Shown here: piece by piece, positions 7,384 to 15,751 of the stretch
Position numbering within the stretch: position 1 is the first letter of the stretch
Layout of the letters: each line of letters begins with the position of its first letter
Assembly: GCA_964459805.1 (NCBI GenBank)
Contig: CAYWOD010000041.1
Span: 1-20,162, forward strand
Source: DAOVRL01 sp964459805
GTDB lineage: Bacteria > Planctomycetota > Phycisphaerae > Sedimentisphaerales > Anaerobacaceae
Length of the DNA stretch: 20,162 nucleotides
Direction of reading: 5' to 3'
Notes under the pieces: model-generated
Told to the model about the DNA's origin: nothing
Databases searched by the model: none
The model's input: only the letters and a program-made list of their open reading frames with translations
Translations under genes and position numbers: made by a program

Positions 7384-8864
7384 CAGGATTTTGTGTGAAG
7401 CGATTTGATTTTTTCGATTGTTGCGGTCGAGCTCTTGCCGGCCACCAGCGGCGCGAGGACGACCCTGCCGCCGTAAGATTCAACACATTCACGACCGACG
7501 ACGCCTTTCTGTGCCCAGTCCTCGCCTTTGACCAGAGTATCGGGCCTTAGTTTCTCGATCAGGTCAATCGGGGTCGGCTCGTCGAAGATTGTGATGTAGT
7601 CAATGGTTTCCAGTGCTGCGAGGACGGCGGCGCGGTCGTGTTGATTGTTTATCGGCCGGTCGGGGCCTTTGATGATTTTGACCGAACTGTCGCTATTCAA
7701 TCCGAGGACCACTACGTCAGCCTGCTGCTTAGTGAATTTGAGATATTCGATGTGTCCTCTGTGGACGACGTCAAAACAGCCGTTTGTAAAGGCTACGGTT
7801 TTTCCCCGGCTGCGGTGCCAGTTGAGCTCATCGAGCAGAGAATCAAGTGAAAGCAGTTTGCCTGTTTCGCCGCGGATTTCATTGAGGATCTGCTGAATCT
7901 GGACGGGTTCTGCCCCGAATTTTTCGACTTCGATTCCGCCGGCGAGATTGGAGAGCTGTACGGCTGTTTCATAATCGCCGCCGGCGGCGAGAGTTATTGC
8001 GAGTGTCGCCAGGACCGTATCACCGGCACCGGTGACATCATAGACGCTGCGCGGCCGAGTGGGTATGATCTGGCTGAGGTGCTCTGTTGTGAGATACGCA
8101 CCCTGGCTGTCAAGCGTGATTACGACGGCCTTGAGTTGGTAATCGGTGAAGAGCTTCTTTGCCGCTCTTGCGGCTGTTTGTTCTGAGGTTATCTCGAAGC
8201 CGACGGCGATTGAGGCCTCTTTGCGGTTTGGCGTGATGAGGGTAGCGCCGGTGTATTTTGAATAATCGCTGGTTAGCGAAGGGTCAACGAGGACCTTCTT
8301 GTCCGCTTGGGCGGCCAATTGTATCATTTGTCGGCAGAGGGAAGGGGTAAGCAGGCCCTTGTTGTAATCCTGCAGACAGACAATGGCGACCTGCGGCAGC
8401 TTATCTTTGTAGATATGAAGAATCTTTTGATATTGCTCATCGGTAAGCGGTTCCGTGGATTCCTGGTCAACTCTCATCAACTGCTGGCGATGGCGATGTT
8501 GAGCGAGGCCTATGAGTCTTTGTTTGGTGGTAGTGCGTCTGCCGGGGACGGATAACAAGCCGCTAATGTCGGCTCGTGTGGCGGCGAGTTTCTCGTTTAG
8601 GATTTTGGCGTTTTGGTCGTTTTCATTGCCGCCGATAACGCCCACACAGACAGGCGCGGCGCCGAGGGCTGCAAGGTTAGCGGCCACCGACCCGGCTCCG
8701 CCGCAGCGATATTCGGTGTCGGTGACTCTCAAGACCGGCACGGGGGCCTCGGGGCTTATTCTCAGGGCGTCGCCATAGACATAGACGTCGAGCATAAAAT
8801 CGCCACCGAGCAGGACCTTCGGCGAGCCCAGCTTCGTTACGATTTTCAGCAGGTTTTCGTGCAT
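7383..8864 (-). CDS. hldE: bifunctional heptose-7-phosphate kinase / heptose-1-phosphate adenylyltransferase HldE
   Basis: 493 residues (E. coli 477). Residues about 1-330 are a PfkB-type sugar kinase: GGDFMLDVYVYG (20-31), RCGGAGSVAANLAALGA (53-69) and VTGAGDT (277-283) with catalytic Asp282. Residues about 335-490 are a cytidylyltransferase-like domain: FTNGCFDVVHRGHIEYL (359-375), containing the HxGH-type nucleotide motif, and VKGEDW (445-450). The protein makes heptose-1,7-bisphosphate, and, after GmhB acts, ADP-heptose. An upstream in-frame ATG (8963) would add 33 residues that lie inside the structured inverted repeat, so the ATG at 8864 is chosen; AAGAAGAG stands just ahead of it. First gene of the tight hldE-plsY run. 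No epimerase (HldD) follows, so the final sugar could be ADP-D-glycero-heptose or be epimerised by a gene elsewhere. Confidence 0.96.
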   Translation of the reverse strand: MHENLLKIVTKLGSPKVLLGGDFMLDVYVYGDALRISPEAPVPVLRVTDTEYRCGGAGSVAANLAALGAAPVCVGVIGGNENDQNAKILNEKLAATRADISGLLSVPGRRTTTKQRLIGLAQHRHRQQLMRVDQESTEPLTDEQYQKILHIYKDKLPQVAIVCLQDYNKGLLTPSLCRQMIQLAAQADKKVLVDPSLTSDYSKYTGATLITPNRKEASIAVGFEITSEQTAARAAKKLFTDYQLKAVVITLDSQGAYLTTEHLSQIIPTRPRSVYDVTGAGDTVLATLAITLAAGGDYETAVQLSNLAGGIEVEKFGAEPVQIQQILNEIRGETGKLLSLDSLLDELNWHRSRGKTVAFTNGCFDVVHRGHIEYLKFTKQQADVVVLGLNSDSSVKIIKGPDRPINNQHDRAAVLAALETIDYITIFDEPTPIDLIEKLRPDTLVKGEDWAQKGVVGRECVESYGGRVVLAPLVAGKSSTATIEKIKSLHTKS

Positions 8865-8892
8865 TAAGCGCTCTTCTTGTTTTCTAACTGAA

Positions 8893-9060
8893 CTTTTGCA
8901 AAATTGCAGGTTAGGCCTATATTGTTGAAGAATTGCTTTTTTATGATTTTCTTCAATAATCACCTAACCGCTTATGGCACAATACATTGCCGTTGAAAAG
9001 AAAAAATCAGAAAACGATTTTTTCTTTTCTAAGTAGGCCTAACCTGCAATTTTGCAGAAG
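8893..9060. repeat. 168-base structured inverted repeat ahead of hldE
   Basis: A perfect 23-bp inverted repeat (8897-8919 and 9034-9056; 27 bp with one mismatch, 8893-8919 and 9034-9060) encloses an AT-rich 114-base core. The core holds two more stems: TTGAAGAA/TTCTTCAA (8925-8932 and 8949-8956) and a perfect 14-bp stem with 7-base loop (8995-9008 and 9016-9029). It fills nearly all of the 206-base gap between lpxK and hldE. No coding sequence is supported, and no target-site duplication is obvious. It could be a miniature mobile element, a processing or attenuation structure in the hldE leader, or a terminator for lpxK. Confidence 0.75.
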
Positions 9061-9070
9061 CCTTGACTTT

Positions 9071-10225
9071 CTACTGTTGGGAGATTTTACCCGCTAACGT
9101 ATCCTCAATCAAGCGTCTTAATTTGTCCTCACCGGTCGAGAACCTTATCTCAATGGCCAGATATGCAAAAGGTGGTCGTTTTTCGGCTGATAATAGCGGG
9201 CCGATTTTTGTCCAGTCTTTCTGTGTTGTCAGCACCAGATCGACATCGAGGCGTGCGGCTTGCTCACGAATCTCCGCCAGACAGGCATCCGTGTAATAAT
9301 GGTGGTCGTCGAATATCTTCGAGCCTACCAGGTCGGCTCGGAGGTTCTTGATCGTGTTGAAAAAGGCATCCGGATGACCTATACCGCAGAAAGCGAATAT
9401 CTTTTTGCCTTTTAGCTGCTCAAGGCCGCCACTATTACGCAAGGATGAATCTGTTGTTTCGCCGGTTTTCTGAATTTCCGCTTGCGCGGGAATGACAGAG
9501 TGTGCGGCGTATTCTACGCAGGTGGGGGCGTGAATAGATTTTGCCATTACCATATTCGGGTCGATATGTCGAATTTTGTGCTCAAGCCGGGTCAGTTGAG
9601 CTTCAGCGGCCTGGTCGGACCGGGTGATGACGACTACGTCGGCACGCCTTAGTGCGGCCGCGGGTTCCCGCAGCAGTCCGGCCGGGAGTATTCTCCCGTA
9701 GCCGAAGGGCCTTGTTGCATCAATCGCGACGATGTCCAGGTCTCTGGCCAATCGGCGGTGATGGAATCCATCGTCCATAATCAATACTCTTGCACCAAAC
9801 CGGCTGACGGCTTCGGCCGCGCCAGCGACGCGGTCGGGGTTTACGATTACCATGGCATCCGGGCAGTTCTCGGCCAGAATCGCCGGTTCATCAAAAAAGT
9901 CTTGAGTCTTGAGTTTTGAGTTTTGAGCTGCCCTGTAGCCGCGAGTGAGAATTGCGCACTTGTAGTTTTGGGATAGCTGATTGCACAGCCAGATCACCAG
10001 CGGGGTTTTGCCTGTGCCGCCGGCTGTTATATTGCCGATGCTTATAACAGCCGCATTGGCAGAATGCGCCTTCAAAAAGCCTTTGCAATACAGGGTGTTG
10101 CGCAGCCGGATGACAAGCGAGTAAGTGCAGGCGGCAATCCACAGAAGCAAACGCAAAAATGCCGCCCATACACCGGTTGTTTGGCCTGAAACCAAGTTGT
10201 GCCAGTCCCGCTGATTCAACTGCAA
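9071..10225 (-). CDS. lpxK: tetraacyldisaccharide 4'-kinase LpxK
   Basis: 384-residue lipid A kinase that phosphorylates the 4' position of the tetraacyl disaccharide at the inner membrane, using ATP. An N-terminal hydrophobic segment (20-38) is followed by the Walker A motif GNITAGGTGKTP (64-75), DRVAGA (131-136), MDDGFHHRRLARDLDIV (150-166), GYGRILPAGLLREP (175-188) and DDHHYYT (306-312), all typical of LpxK. It is longer than usual (about 325-350), partly because two repeat-derived peptides are present: residues about 101-109 from a tandem heptamer and 244-252 from a family-A palindromic repeat, with adjoining unconserved residues to about 264. The start is TTG at 10225; no ATG is available before the conserved region. 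AAAGGG is close ahead, and a promoter candidate lies at 10245-10273. It is separated from hldE by a structured repeat. Confidence 0.94.
   Translation of the reverse strand: MQLNQRDWHNLVSGQTTGVWAAFLRLLLWIAACTYSLVIRLRNTLYCKGFLKAHSANAAVISIGNITAGGTGKTPLVIWLCNQLSQNYKCAILTRGYRAAQNSKLKTQDFFDEPAILAENCPDAMVIVNPDRVAGAAEAVSRFGARVLIMDDGFHHRRLARDLDIVAIDATRPFGYGRILPAGLLREPAAALRRADVVVITRSDQAAEAQLTRLEHKIRHIDPNMVMAKSIHAPTCVEYAAHSVIPAQAEIQKTGETTDSSLRNSGGLEQLKGKKIFAFCGIGHPDAFFNTIKNLRADLVGSKIFDDHHYYTDACLAEIREQAARLDVDLVLTTQKDWTKIGPLLSAEKRPPFAYLAIEIRFSTGEDKLRRLIEDTLAGKISQQ
9470..9496 (-). repeat. dispersed palindromic repeat, family A, in-frame inside lpxK
   Basis: About 21 of 26 bases match the intergenic family-A copy at 1750-1777. 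In the lpxK frame it encodes VIPAQAEIQ (residues 244-252), the usual translated form of this repeat. It lies just before the conserved LKGKKIFAFCGIGHP segment, where LpxK proteins vary in length, so the insertion is probably tolerated. Confidence 0.75.
9899..9926 (-). repeat. tandem heptamer repeat inside lpxK
   Basis: Four head-to-tail 7-base units, AGTCTTG twice then AGTTTTG twice (plus strand). On the coding strand they give QNSKLKTQD (about residues 101-109), placed right after the conserved LTRGYR of LpxK. The period of seven is not a multiple of three; four units (28 bases) keep the frame only because of the flanking bases, so the unit count should be constrained. Confidence 0.65.
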
Positions 10226-10244
10226 AACCCTTTAGAAAACCCCC

Positions 10245-10273
10245 TATATACCAGCTTTCCTGCGTTTTGTCAG
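10245..10273 (-). promoter_or_regulatory. candidate sigma70-type promoter for lpxK
   Basis: On the minus strand CTGACA (10273-10268) is followed after exactly 17 bases by TATATA (10250-10245). Transcription would start near 10238, about 13 bases before the lpxK TTG. It fits five of six -35 bases and four of six -10 bases. The short leader makes this plausible but unproven. Confidence 0.4.
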
Positions 10274-10315
10274 CGATTATTTAGATGAGGAACCACTCGG
10301 GGGACTATTTGAGCG

Positions 10316-10341
10316 GGTTGCTCGGCTGCGCCCGGAATGAC
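10316..10341 (+). repeat. dispersed palindromic repeat, family B (intergenic copy)
   Basis: This copy agrees at 21 of 26 positions with the in-frame copy at 4972-4997. It lies in the 139-base gap between smc and lpxK. No other feature apart from the lpxK promoter candidate is seen in that gap. Confidence 0.6.
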
Positions 10342-10364
10342 GAATCGGGCTTTGTTAGAGAGGT

Positions 10365-13300
10365 TTATGCCACGGCGGCGGGTTCCGGTTCGTATTCGCC
10401 GAAGCGGACGCTTATTTTCTTGCTGACGCCGCGGGTTTGCATCGTTATTCCAAACAGCACGTCCGCAATGCTCATGGTCCGCTTGGCGTGAGTGATGATT
10501 ATGAACTGAGAATCCTTCTGGAATTCCTGCACAAGCGCATTGAATCGCTCGTTGTTGGCCTCATCCAGAGCCGCGTCAACCTCGTCGAGGAAGCAGAACG
10601 GTGAGGGCTTTGTCTTGAAAACCGCAAACAGCAGCGCCAGGGCCGTCAACGACTTTTCGCCGCCGCTGAGCAGCGATATGCTCCTTGTCTCCTTGCCTGG
10701 CGGCCGGGCCATTATTTCAATCCCCGCCTCAAGAATATCCTCAGTATCCTCGAGCATTATATCGGCCTTGCCTCCGCCGAACAGCTTGCGGAAAATACCC
10801 TGGAAATGACCTCTTATCTGCTCAAAAGTCTCCCTGAACTGCTCCCTGCTCTTTTTGTTAAGACGGTTTATTAATTGCTGCAGTTGGGCCCTGCTCGTAT
10901 TCAGGTCCCCGAGCTGAGTGCTCAAAAAGTCGTGGCGTTTTTCAAGGGTCTCCTGCTCGTCTATCGCGTCAAGGTTCACGTTACCCAATCGCTCAATCTT
11001 GCCCCGAAGCTCAACTATCTCCTCTCTGACCTGCTCCCAGTCAACATCGGCGTCCTTATAGTCCTTATACGCCTCGGTTAAGTCGATCTGGAGCTCGTCC
11101 TGCACTCGCTCAACGAGGTCTTGCTGCTTTACTTCCAACTGGCTCAGCTCTATCCTGATCTCGTTGATTTTCTCCTCTGTCCGGCTCTTCTCGGAGCGCT
11201 TTAGGCGAATATCCTCTTCGGCCTGCTTCTGCTGTTTGGCCAGCTCCTGGGCCTGGTTATGCAGCACGTGACTATCCTGCTGGCTCTGCTCTTTTTCTAC
11301 AAACAGCTCCGAGACCGCCGCCTCGCAGCTTAGAATATCCCTGTTGGCTTGCGTCAATTGCTCGAGGCAGGTCCGGATTTCGTTTTGCGCCGTCTCCAGA
11401 GCCGCTCGGTTCTCGCCCATCTGGCCTTCAAGGCTTAGGATTATTTGTTTCAACGCCTTGCTCTGTTCGGCAATTTGACCGAGCGAGACTTTCAGATCGG
11501 TAAGTCGGTCGGTCAGTGACTGCTGCTGCTCTTTTCGCCGGGTGCATTTCGCCTCAAGCTCCCTTATGCGCGCCGTCCGCTCATTGTTGACAACCTCTAC
11601 CTCCTCCAGTTTCTGCTTCGAGTCGTATTCCTTTTGCACGGACTGGGCAATCTGCTCTTCGAGCAGGTCAATCTCGCCGGCGATCAAAGGCTCCTCCTCT
11701 CGCAGGCGCTTTATGCTTTGCTCCAAAACACTCAGAGCCGAATCAACCTGCGTCTTTTCCGTGGCGGCCTCGTATGTGGCCGTTCGCAGGTTCTTGCACA
11801 ACTGGGCCAGATGCGCATTCGTCTGCCCGTTTTTGGCAATTTGCGCCTGGACCACAGCAATTTCGGATGTGACGTTGTCGATGGTCTCCTGCAGTTGGCG
11901 AAGCCGGCTTTTCCGCGATATCAAACCGGTTGCCTTGCCGAGAGGCCCGAGCTTCACAACGCCATCGGCTTCAAACAACCGGCCCTCGACTGTGACGAAT
12001 CTGAACTTATCTCCTAAGACCTGGGCCAGCTCGACCGCCGAATCAAGCGTATCGACGACGAGCGTCCTGGCGAGCAGCTTCCAGGCCAGCGGTGCGTACC
12101 TGGAGTCGAACTTCACGAACTCAACAAGTCTGCCTCTAATGGAAGAAAATTCCGACAAGTCTGTCGTGTCCACAAAGGGCTCTATCCTGTCAAGGCTTAT
12201 GAAATTCACTCTGCCTTCGAGTTTTTCAATGGTTTCCGTATCGGCCAGCAGCCTGGGCGTGCTGTTGATCACCAGTGCATCGGTTCGGCCTTCAAGGGCT
12301 GCTTCGGCAGCGTTGGCATATTCAACGTCGGCCTCGATGATGTCTGCCAGCACTCCTTCAACGTAATCGAGTCTGCCGCCGGCGGCCGAGCGACTTTGCA
12401 ATATGTTCTTAACGCCCGCCTTGAGTCCCTGGCACCTTCTCTCCATATCCGTCAGTATCGTCAGCTCGCTGCTCAGCGCGCTTCGGACCTCCTTGCTATG
12501 TGCCAGTCGCTTGTTGTCCGCCGCAATCAGAGCGTCAATCTCCTCCGTTTTCTTACGCTTGGCCTCCAGGTTGTCCGCCAGCTCGCTCAGCACCTTTTCA
12601 ATATCGCCGAGGCGCACTTTGTGCTGTGCCTTTTCGGTAAGCAGTTTTTCAAGCTCTGCGCGGGCACGTTCCGCCCGGCCCGCCAGACGCTCCTTCTGGT
12701 TAGACAAATTGCTGCGATAGACCGAAATGCTTTGGATCTCGTTGTGAAGCTGGGCCGTCCTGCGAACAATATCAATAATGCCTGACTTCTCATCCTCCAG
12801 ATGGGCCTCCAGCGAAGCACACTCGGCATTTACCTGCCCAATAGCCTCTCGAATCTGTTCAACTTCGCGACTCTTCTCATCGAGCGTCTTTTGACAGCTT
12901 GCCAGCTCGCCCCTGTATTGTGCCGAATCCGACTCAAAAACGTTCTTCTGTTCCTGTAGTTTCTCGATGCGCTCGGCTGCCGAGCTTTTTCTTTGCTCGG
13001 CCTCGGCAATCCTCGTCCGCAGGAACTCGATTCGCTGAAGCCGCTGCTCAATCTTACTCTGAACCGAAACGAGTCTATTGCCCGTCTCGCCGAGCTTATG
13101 CTCGGTATCTATTATCTTTTCGCCCAGCTCACTGATCAGGCTGTCTTGCCTCGTCACTTCCGCAGCCAACAATCCAAACTGCTCGCCCACCTCTTCAAGA
13201 GCACTATTCTTCTGTTGCAGTTGTGTGTGATTTTTAGCGTATTCAACCAGCGAATAGTTCACCTGCAGCTCTTTGAGCCTTTGAGTGTACCGCAGGTAGT

Positions 13301-13952
13301 TCCTGGCCTTGCCCGCCTGGAGCTTCACACTTCGCAGCCTCTTGCCCACCTCCCCGAGAATATCGGCAAGCCGCAGCAGGTTCTGCTCCGTGCGGTCGAG
13401 CTTGCGAAGCGCCTCTTTTTTGTGCGCCTTATATTTGCTTATGCCCGCCGCTTCCTCAAATATCGACCTTTTGTCCGCCTTCGACGCACTCACCAAATAC
13501 TCGACCTGCCCCTGCTCGAGAATCGAGTAAGCCCTCGTCCCTACTCCCGTGTCCATAAACAGCTCGCGAATATCCTTCAATCGACACGTCTTGCCGTTTA
13601 TCCGATATTCACTCTCCCCGCTCCTATAAATCCTTCGCGTTATCTGCACCTCGTCCGCAGCGATTGGTAACTGTCGCGCACCATTTTCACCGGGATTGGA
13701 GACAAACAGACTCACTTCTGCAGTTCCAAGCGGCTTTCTTCCGCTGCTCCCGCTGAATATCACGTCGGCCATCTGCCCGCTTCGCAGGCTCTTGACACTC
13801 TGCTCCCCAAGCACCCATTTGACAGCATCGACAATATTGCTCTTGCCGCACCCGTTGGGTCCGACAATGGCGGTAATTGGTGAATCAAAAACAAAGTCCG
13901 TCTTGTCGGCAAAACTCTTAAATCCGTTAAGAACGATTTTTTCAAGTCTCAT
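10365..13952 (-). CDS. smc: chromosome segregation protein SMC
   Basis: 1195-residue condensin ATPase that organises and segregates the chromosome as a dimer with ScpA/ScpB (neither is in this window). The full architecture is present: Walker A GPNGCGKSNIVDAVKWVLGE (31-50), long coiled coil (about 170-510), hinge (about 520-665, starting GGRLDYVEGVLADIIE), second coiled coil (about 680-1045), ABC signature LLSGGEKSL (1094-1102) and Walker B PFCFLDEVDAALDEANNERF (1118-1137), with the His switch in IIITHAKRTM (1151-1160). Length is typical for bacterial SMC. The ATG at 13952 gives the canonical MRLEKIVLNGFKSFAD start; the ribosome-binding site is weak. It follows the FlgI-like gene by 94 bases on the same strand. 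Confidence 0.98.
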   Translation of the reverse strand: MRLEKIVLNGFKSFADKTDFVFDSPITAIVGPNGCGKSNIVDAVKWVLGEQSVKSLRSGQMADVIFSGSSGRKPLGTAEVSLFVSNPGENGARQLPIAADEVQITRRIYRSGESEYRINGKTCRLKDIRELFMDTGVGTRAYSILEQGQVEYLVSASKADKRSIFEEAAGISKYKAHKKEALRKLDRTEQNLLRLADILGEVGKRLRSVKLQAGKARNYLRYTQRLKELQVNYSLVEYAKNHTQLQQKNSALEEVGEQFGLLAAEVTRQDSLISELGEKIIDTEHKLGETGNRLVSVQSKIEQRLQRIEFLRTRIAEAEQRKSSAAERIEKLQEQKNVFESDSAQYRGELASCQKTLDEKSREVEQIREAIGQVNAECASLEAHLEDEKSGIIDIVRRTAQLHNEIQSISVYRSNLSNQKERLAGRAERARAELEKLLTEKAQHKVRLGDIEKVLSELADNLEAKRKKTEEIDALIAADNKRLAHSKEVRSALSSELTILTDMERRCQGLKAGVKNILQSRSAAGGRLDYVEGVLADIIEADVEYANAAEAALEGRTDALVINSTPRLLADTETIEKLEGRVNFISLDRIEPFVDTTDLSEFSSIRGRLVEFVKFDSRYAPLAWKLLARTLVVDTLDSAVELAQVLGDKFRFVTVEGRLFEADGVVKLGPLGKATGLISRKSRLRQLQETIDNVTSEIAVVQAQIAKNGQTNAHLAQLCKNLRTATYEAATEKTQVDSALSVLEQSIKRLREEEPLIAGEIDLLEEQIAQSVQKEYDSKQKLEEVEVVNNERTARIRELEAKCTRRKEQQQSLTDRLTDLKVSLGQIAEQSKALKQIILSLEGQMGENRAALETAQNEIRTCLEQLTQANRDILSCEAAVSELFVEKEQSQQDSHVLHNQAQELAKQQKQAEEDIRLKRSEKSRTEEKINEIRIELSQLEVKQQDLVERVQDELQIDLTEAYKDYKDADVDWEQVREEIVELRGKIERLGNVNLDAIDEQETLEKRHDFLSTQLGDLNTSRAQLQQLINRLNKKSREQFRETFEQIRGHFQGIFRKLFGGGKADIMLEDTEDILEAGIEIMARPPGKETRSISLLSGGEKSLTALALLFAVFKTKPSPFCFLDEVDAALDEANNERFNALVQEFQKDSQFIIITHAKRTMSIADVLFGITMQTRGVSKKISVRFGEYEPEPAAVA

Positions 13953-13988
13953 TTAGTATCCCGTTGTCAACGTCCGGTAACTATTATC

Positions 13989-14046
13989 ACAAAGCCCCCC
14001 ACTTCTCTTGGGACAATATGCACTATTGTTATCGGCCGGGGGTTTG
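13989..14046 (-). terminator. nested hairpin after the FlgI-like gene, possible terminator
   Basis: An inner perfect stem ACAATA/TATTGT (14013-14018 and 14024-14029) lies inside an outer pairing of CAAAgCCCCCC (13990-14000) with GGGGGTTTG (14038-14046). The structure begins directly after the FlgI-like stop codon on the minus strand. A real U-run is missing, so termination is only a suggestion; it could also shape the smc leader. Confidence 0.35.
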
Positions 14047-15675
14047 TTATTTCTTCACAATTACGCCGATTTTTGGCAGGGGGCCGGCCCGAAACTTCGC
14101 GCTGACCGCGCCTTTGTCACACATTTGCTTGATAAGAGCTATCATCTCGGAATATGAAACACCCAAACCTCCCTGACCTTCTCCATCTTTCCCGGACCGT
14201 TCTTCGCAAAGTAGTCGAATAATATCGGCCAAGTCGAAAGAGCTTTTTAGATGCGCTACCACGCTGGGCCGTGTTGGCTGCTTGCGTATTACAGAAACGT
14301 AATTTTGACCGGTCGGAGCATTAAGTATGACACTTCCGTCTTCCGACTGCACAAAAACATTGTCGCGGCAGGATATCGGCGCACCGAACAACACAATCCG
14401 GGGTTCACCGCTTCGAGAGACAAAAACCCCCTCGTATTGAGTCGGGGCTATTTGTTCCAGATAAAAACTCCTCGCGATGAACTCCTGTGCCAGCGAAATG
14501 TCACCGAGCTCTCGCAACTGTTCGTATGCGGCCAATCTGATGTCAAAATCGTCATCTCGCAGCAATCGCCTCGCTATTGCCGCCGCGTCATTGCGCTGTG
14601 CCGAGCGTGTCAGGGCCTGCAATGCCTCGATTCGGTAAGCCGAATCTTTATCCAGCGCCATTTTTATGAGAGTCCCCAGTCCCTCTTGGCTGCGCAGATT
14701 GAGCATACATCTGCCGGCGTGCAGCCGAACCTGCTCATTCGACGAATTCAGCAAAATACTGAGCTTGCCGAGGCTTTCATTGCCTATGGCCTCAAGAGCA
14801 ACCTCGCTTGCATATTTGTCCGGCGAAATGGCGAGTCTTTGGACAAATGCCATTATTCGTTCTTTCGTGATCTCCGGGTTCTCACTAAGATACGTCGCCT
14901 TGACCATCGAGATAAACCTTTGTTCCTGTCCCCTGTACTTAGGGGGCACGCCCAGCTCGATCCGCCCCGGCAAGAGCGCCTTGGCTGTACCAAAGCCAAA
15001 ACGCTCGTTTATGCGGTTGCGAACATTGCTCGTAACCTCAAAATCGGGCTTGTGAAGCACCAGATGCGCCCTGTACTCCTTAAGGACCCTTCCTCCGGCC
15101 AGCACATATCCGGCCTTTCTGCTTGCCCGGGGACTGGCGATTTTGTCAATAAAGACCGGCCCTCCCGCACTGGCCACAACTCTCGTAGCCGCCCCCAGCC
15201 TGCCGGCCACTCTGAGCTCGGCGCCGTATAGCCAGCCGCCTTCCAGAGAAGTTGTTTGTGTGTCCCTCAGTGCGGTAACTGTCACATCGAAATACCGGTT
15301 TCCCGACATCACAGTCTGCACTTCACCCCCCACATGCACAACAGCCGTAGCGTGGCTGTCAATAAGCTCGTCCACATTTATCTTGTGCTGAGGCAATTGT
15401 GTCAGTATATATCGCCTAAGATATGCCCTCAGTTGAGTCGGACATTCCGATGAGCCGGTCCCCTGCAATCCACCCACCAGGCCGTACCCTTCCACCGCGG
15501 CAGATTCAGGAGAATATATCTCGGCCAACGATCCTATCGTAGTGCCCAGATCCGTCCGCCCGGCAGCTAACTTCGACCGCCTGCTTGTCCCCTTCAGCCC
15601 GCCACAGCCACCTGTAAGACCAATGATAGACAACGCCGCTATTACACAAACCGTTTTTCGATTGATAGTATTCAT
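14047..15675 (-). CDS. FlgI-like (flagellar P-ring fold) lipoprotein interrupted by HEAT repeats
   Basis: 542 residues. The N-terminus has a signal sequence (8-20) ending LTGGC, a probable lipobox with Cys24. Residues 45-270 align by eye with FlgI: VEGYGLVGGLQGTG (61-74), ATAVVHVGG...RYFDVTVTALRDTQTTSLEGGWLY (109-150), YVLAGGRVLKEYRAHLVL (190-207) and TSNVRNRINERFG (215-227). Residues about 270-400 are alpha-helical HEAT-like repeats (EVALEAIGNESLGKLSILLN, VRLHAGRCMLNLRSQEGLG, YRIEALQALTRSAQ, IRLAAYEQLREL). Residues 425-535 return to the FlgI C-terminal pattern, with SFDLADIIRLL (479-489) and GLGVSYSEMIALIKQM (503-518). No other flagellar gene is nearby, so a P-ring role is unproven. A GAGGTGT ribosome-binding site lies near 15684-15690 and a strong promoter upstream. 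Confidence 0.85.
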   Translation of the reverse strand: MNTINRKTVCVIAALSIIGLTGGCGGLKGTSRRSKLAAGRTDLGTTIGSLAEIYSPESAAVEGYGLVGGLQGTGSSECPTQLRAYLRRYILTQLPQHKINVDELIDSHATAVVHVGGEVQTVMSGNRYFDVTVTALRDTQTTSLEGGWLYGAELRVAGRLGAATRVVASAGGPVFIDKIASPRASRKAGYVLAGGRVLKEYRAHLVLHKPDFEVTSNVRNRINERFGFGTAKALLPGRIELGVPPKYRGQEQRFISMVKATYLSENPEITKERIMAFVQRLAISPDKYASEVALEAIGNESLGKLSILLNSSNEQVRLHAGRCMLNLRSQEGLGTLIKMALDKDSAYRIEALQALTRSAQRNDAAAIARRLLRDDDFDIRLAAYEQLRELGDISLAQEFIARSFYLEQIAPTQYEGVFVSRSGEPRIVLFGAPISCRDNVFVQSEDGSVILNAPTGQNYVSVIRKQPTRPSVVAHLKSSFDLADIIRLLCEERSGKDGEGQGGLGVSYSEMIALIKQMCDKGAVSAKFRAGPLPKIGVIVKK

Positions 15676-15751
15676 TAGGCAAGACACCTCAAAAAAATCG
15701 CTAAACCTGTCCCCGTGAAAAGGGGAATATACCGCTGTCAACGTATCCCAA

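Noticed and set aside
8974..8990. Sigma54-like TGGCAC...TTGC promoter on the plus strand
   Set aside because: The GG to GC distance is 11 bases rather than 10, and it would drive transcription antisense into lpxK. It also lies inside the inverted-repeat core.
1700..10341. CRISPR array
   Set aside because: The repeats found are dispersed palindromes in different contexts with no regular spacing or spacers.
11542..12366. Long plus-strand open frame of 274 codons
   Set aside because: It lies antisense within smc, its Ser/Arg-rich composition is typical of a shadow frame, and it has no motifs.
14251..15231. Plus-strand open frame of 326 codons
   Set aside because: Antisense shadow of the FlgI-like gene; no domain, and no credible ribosome-binding site.
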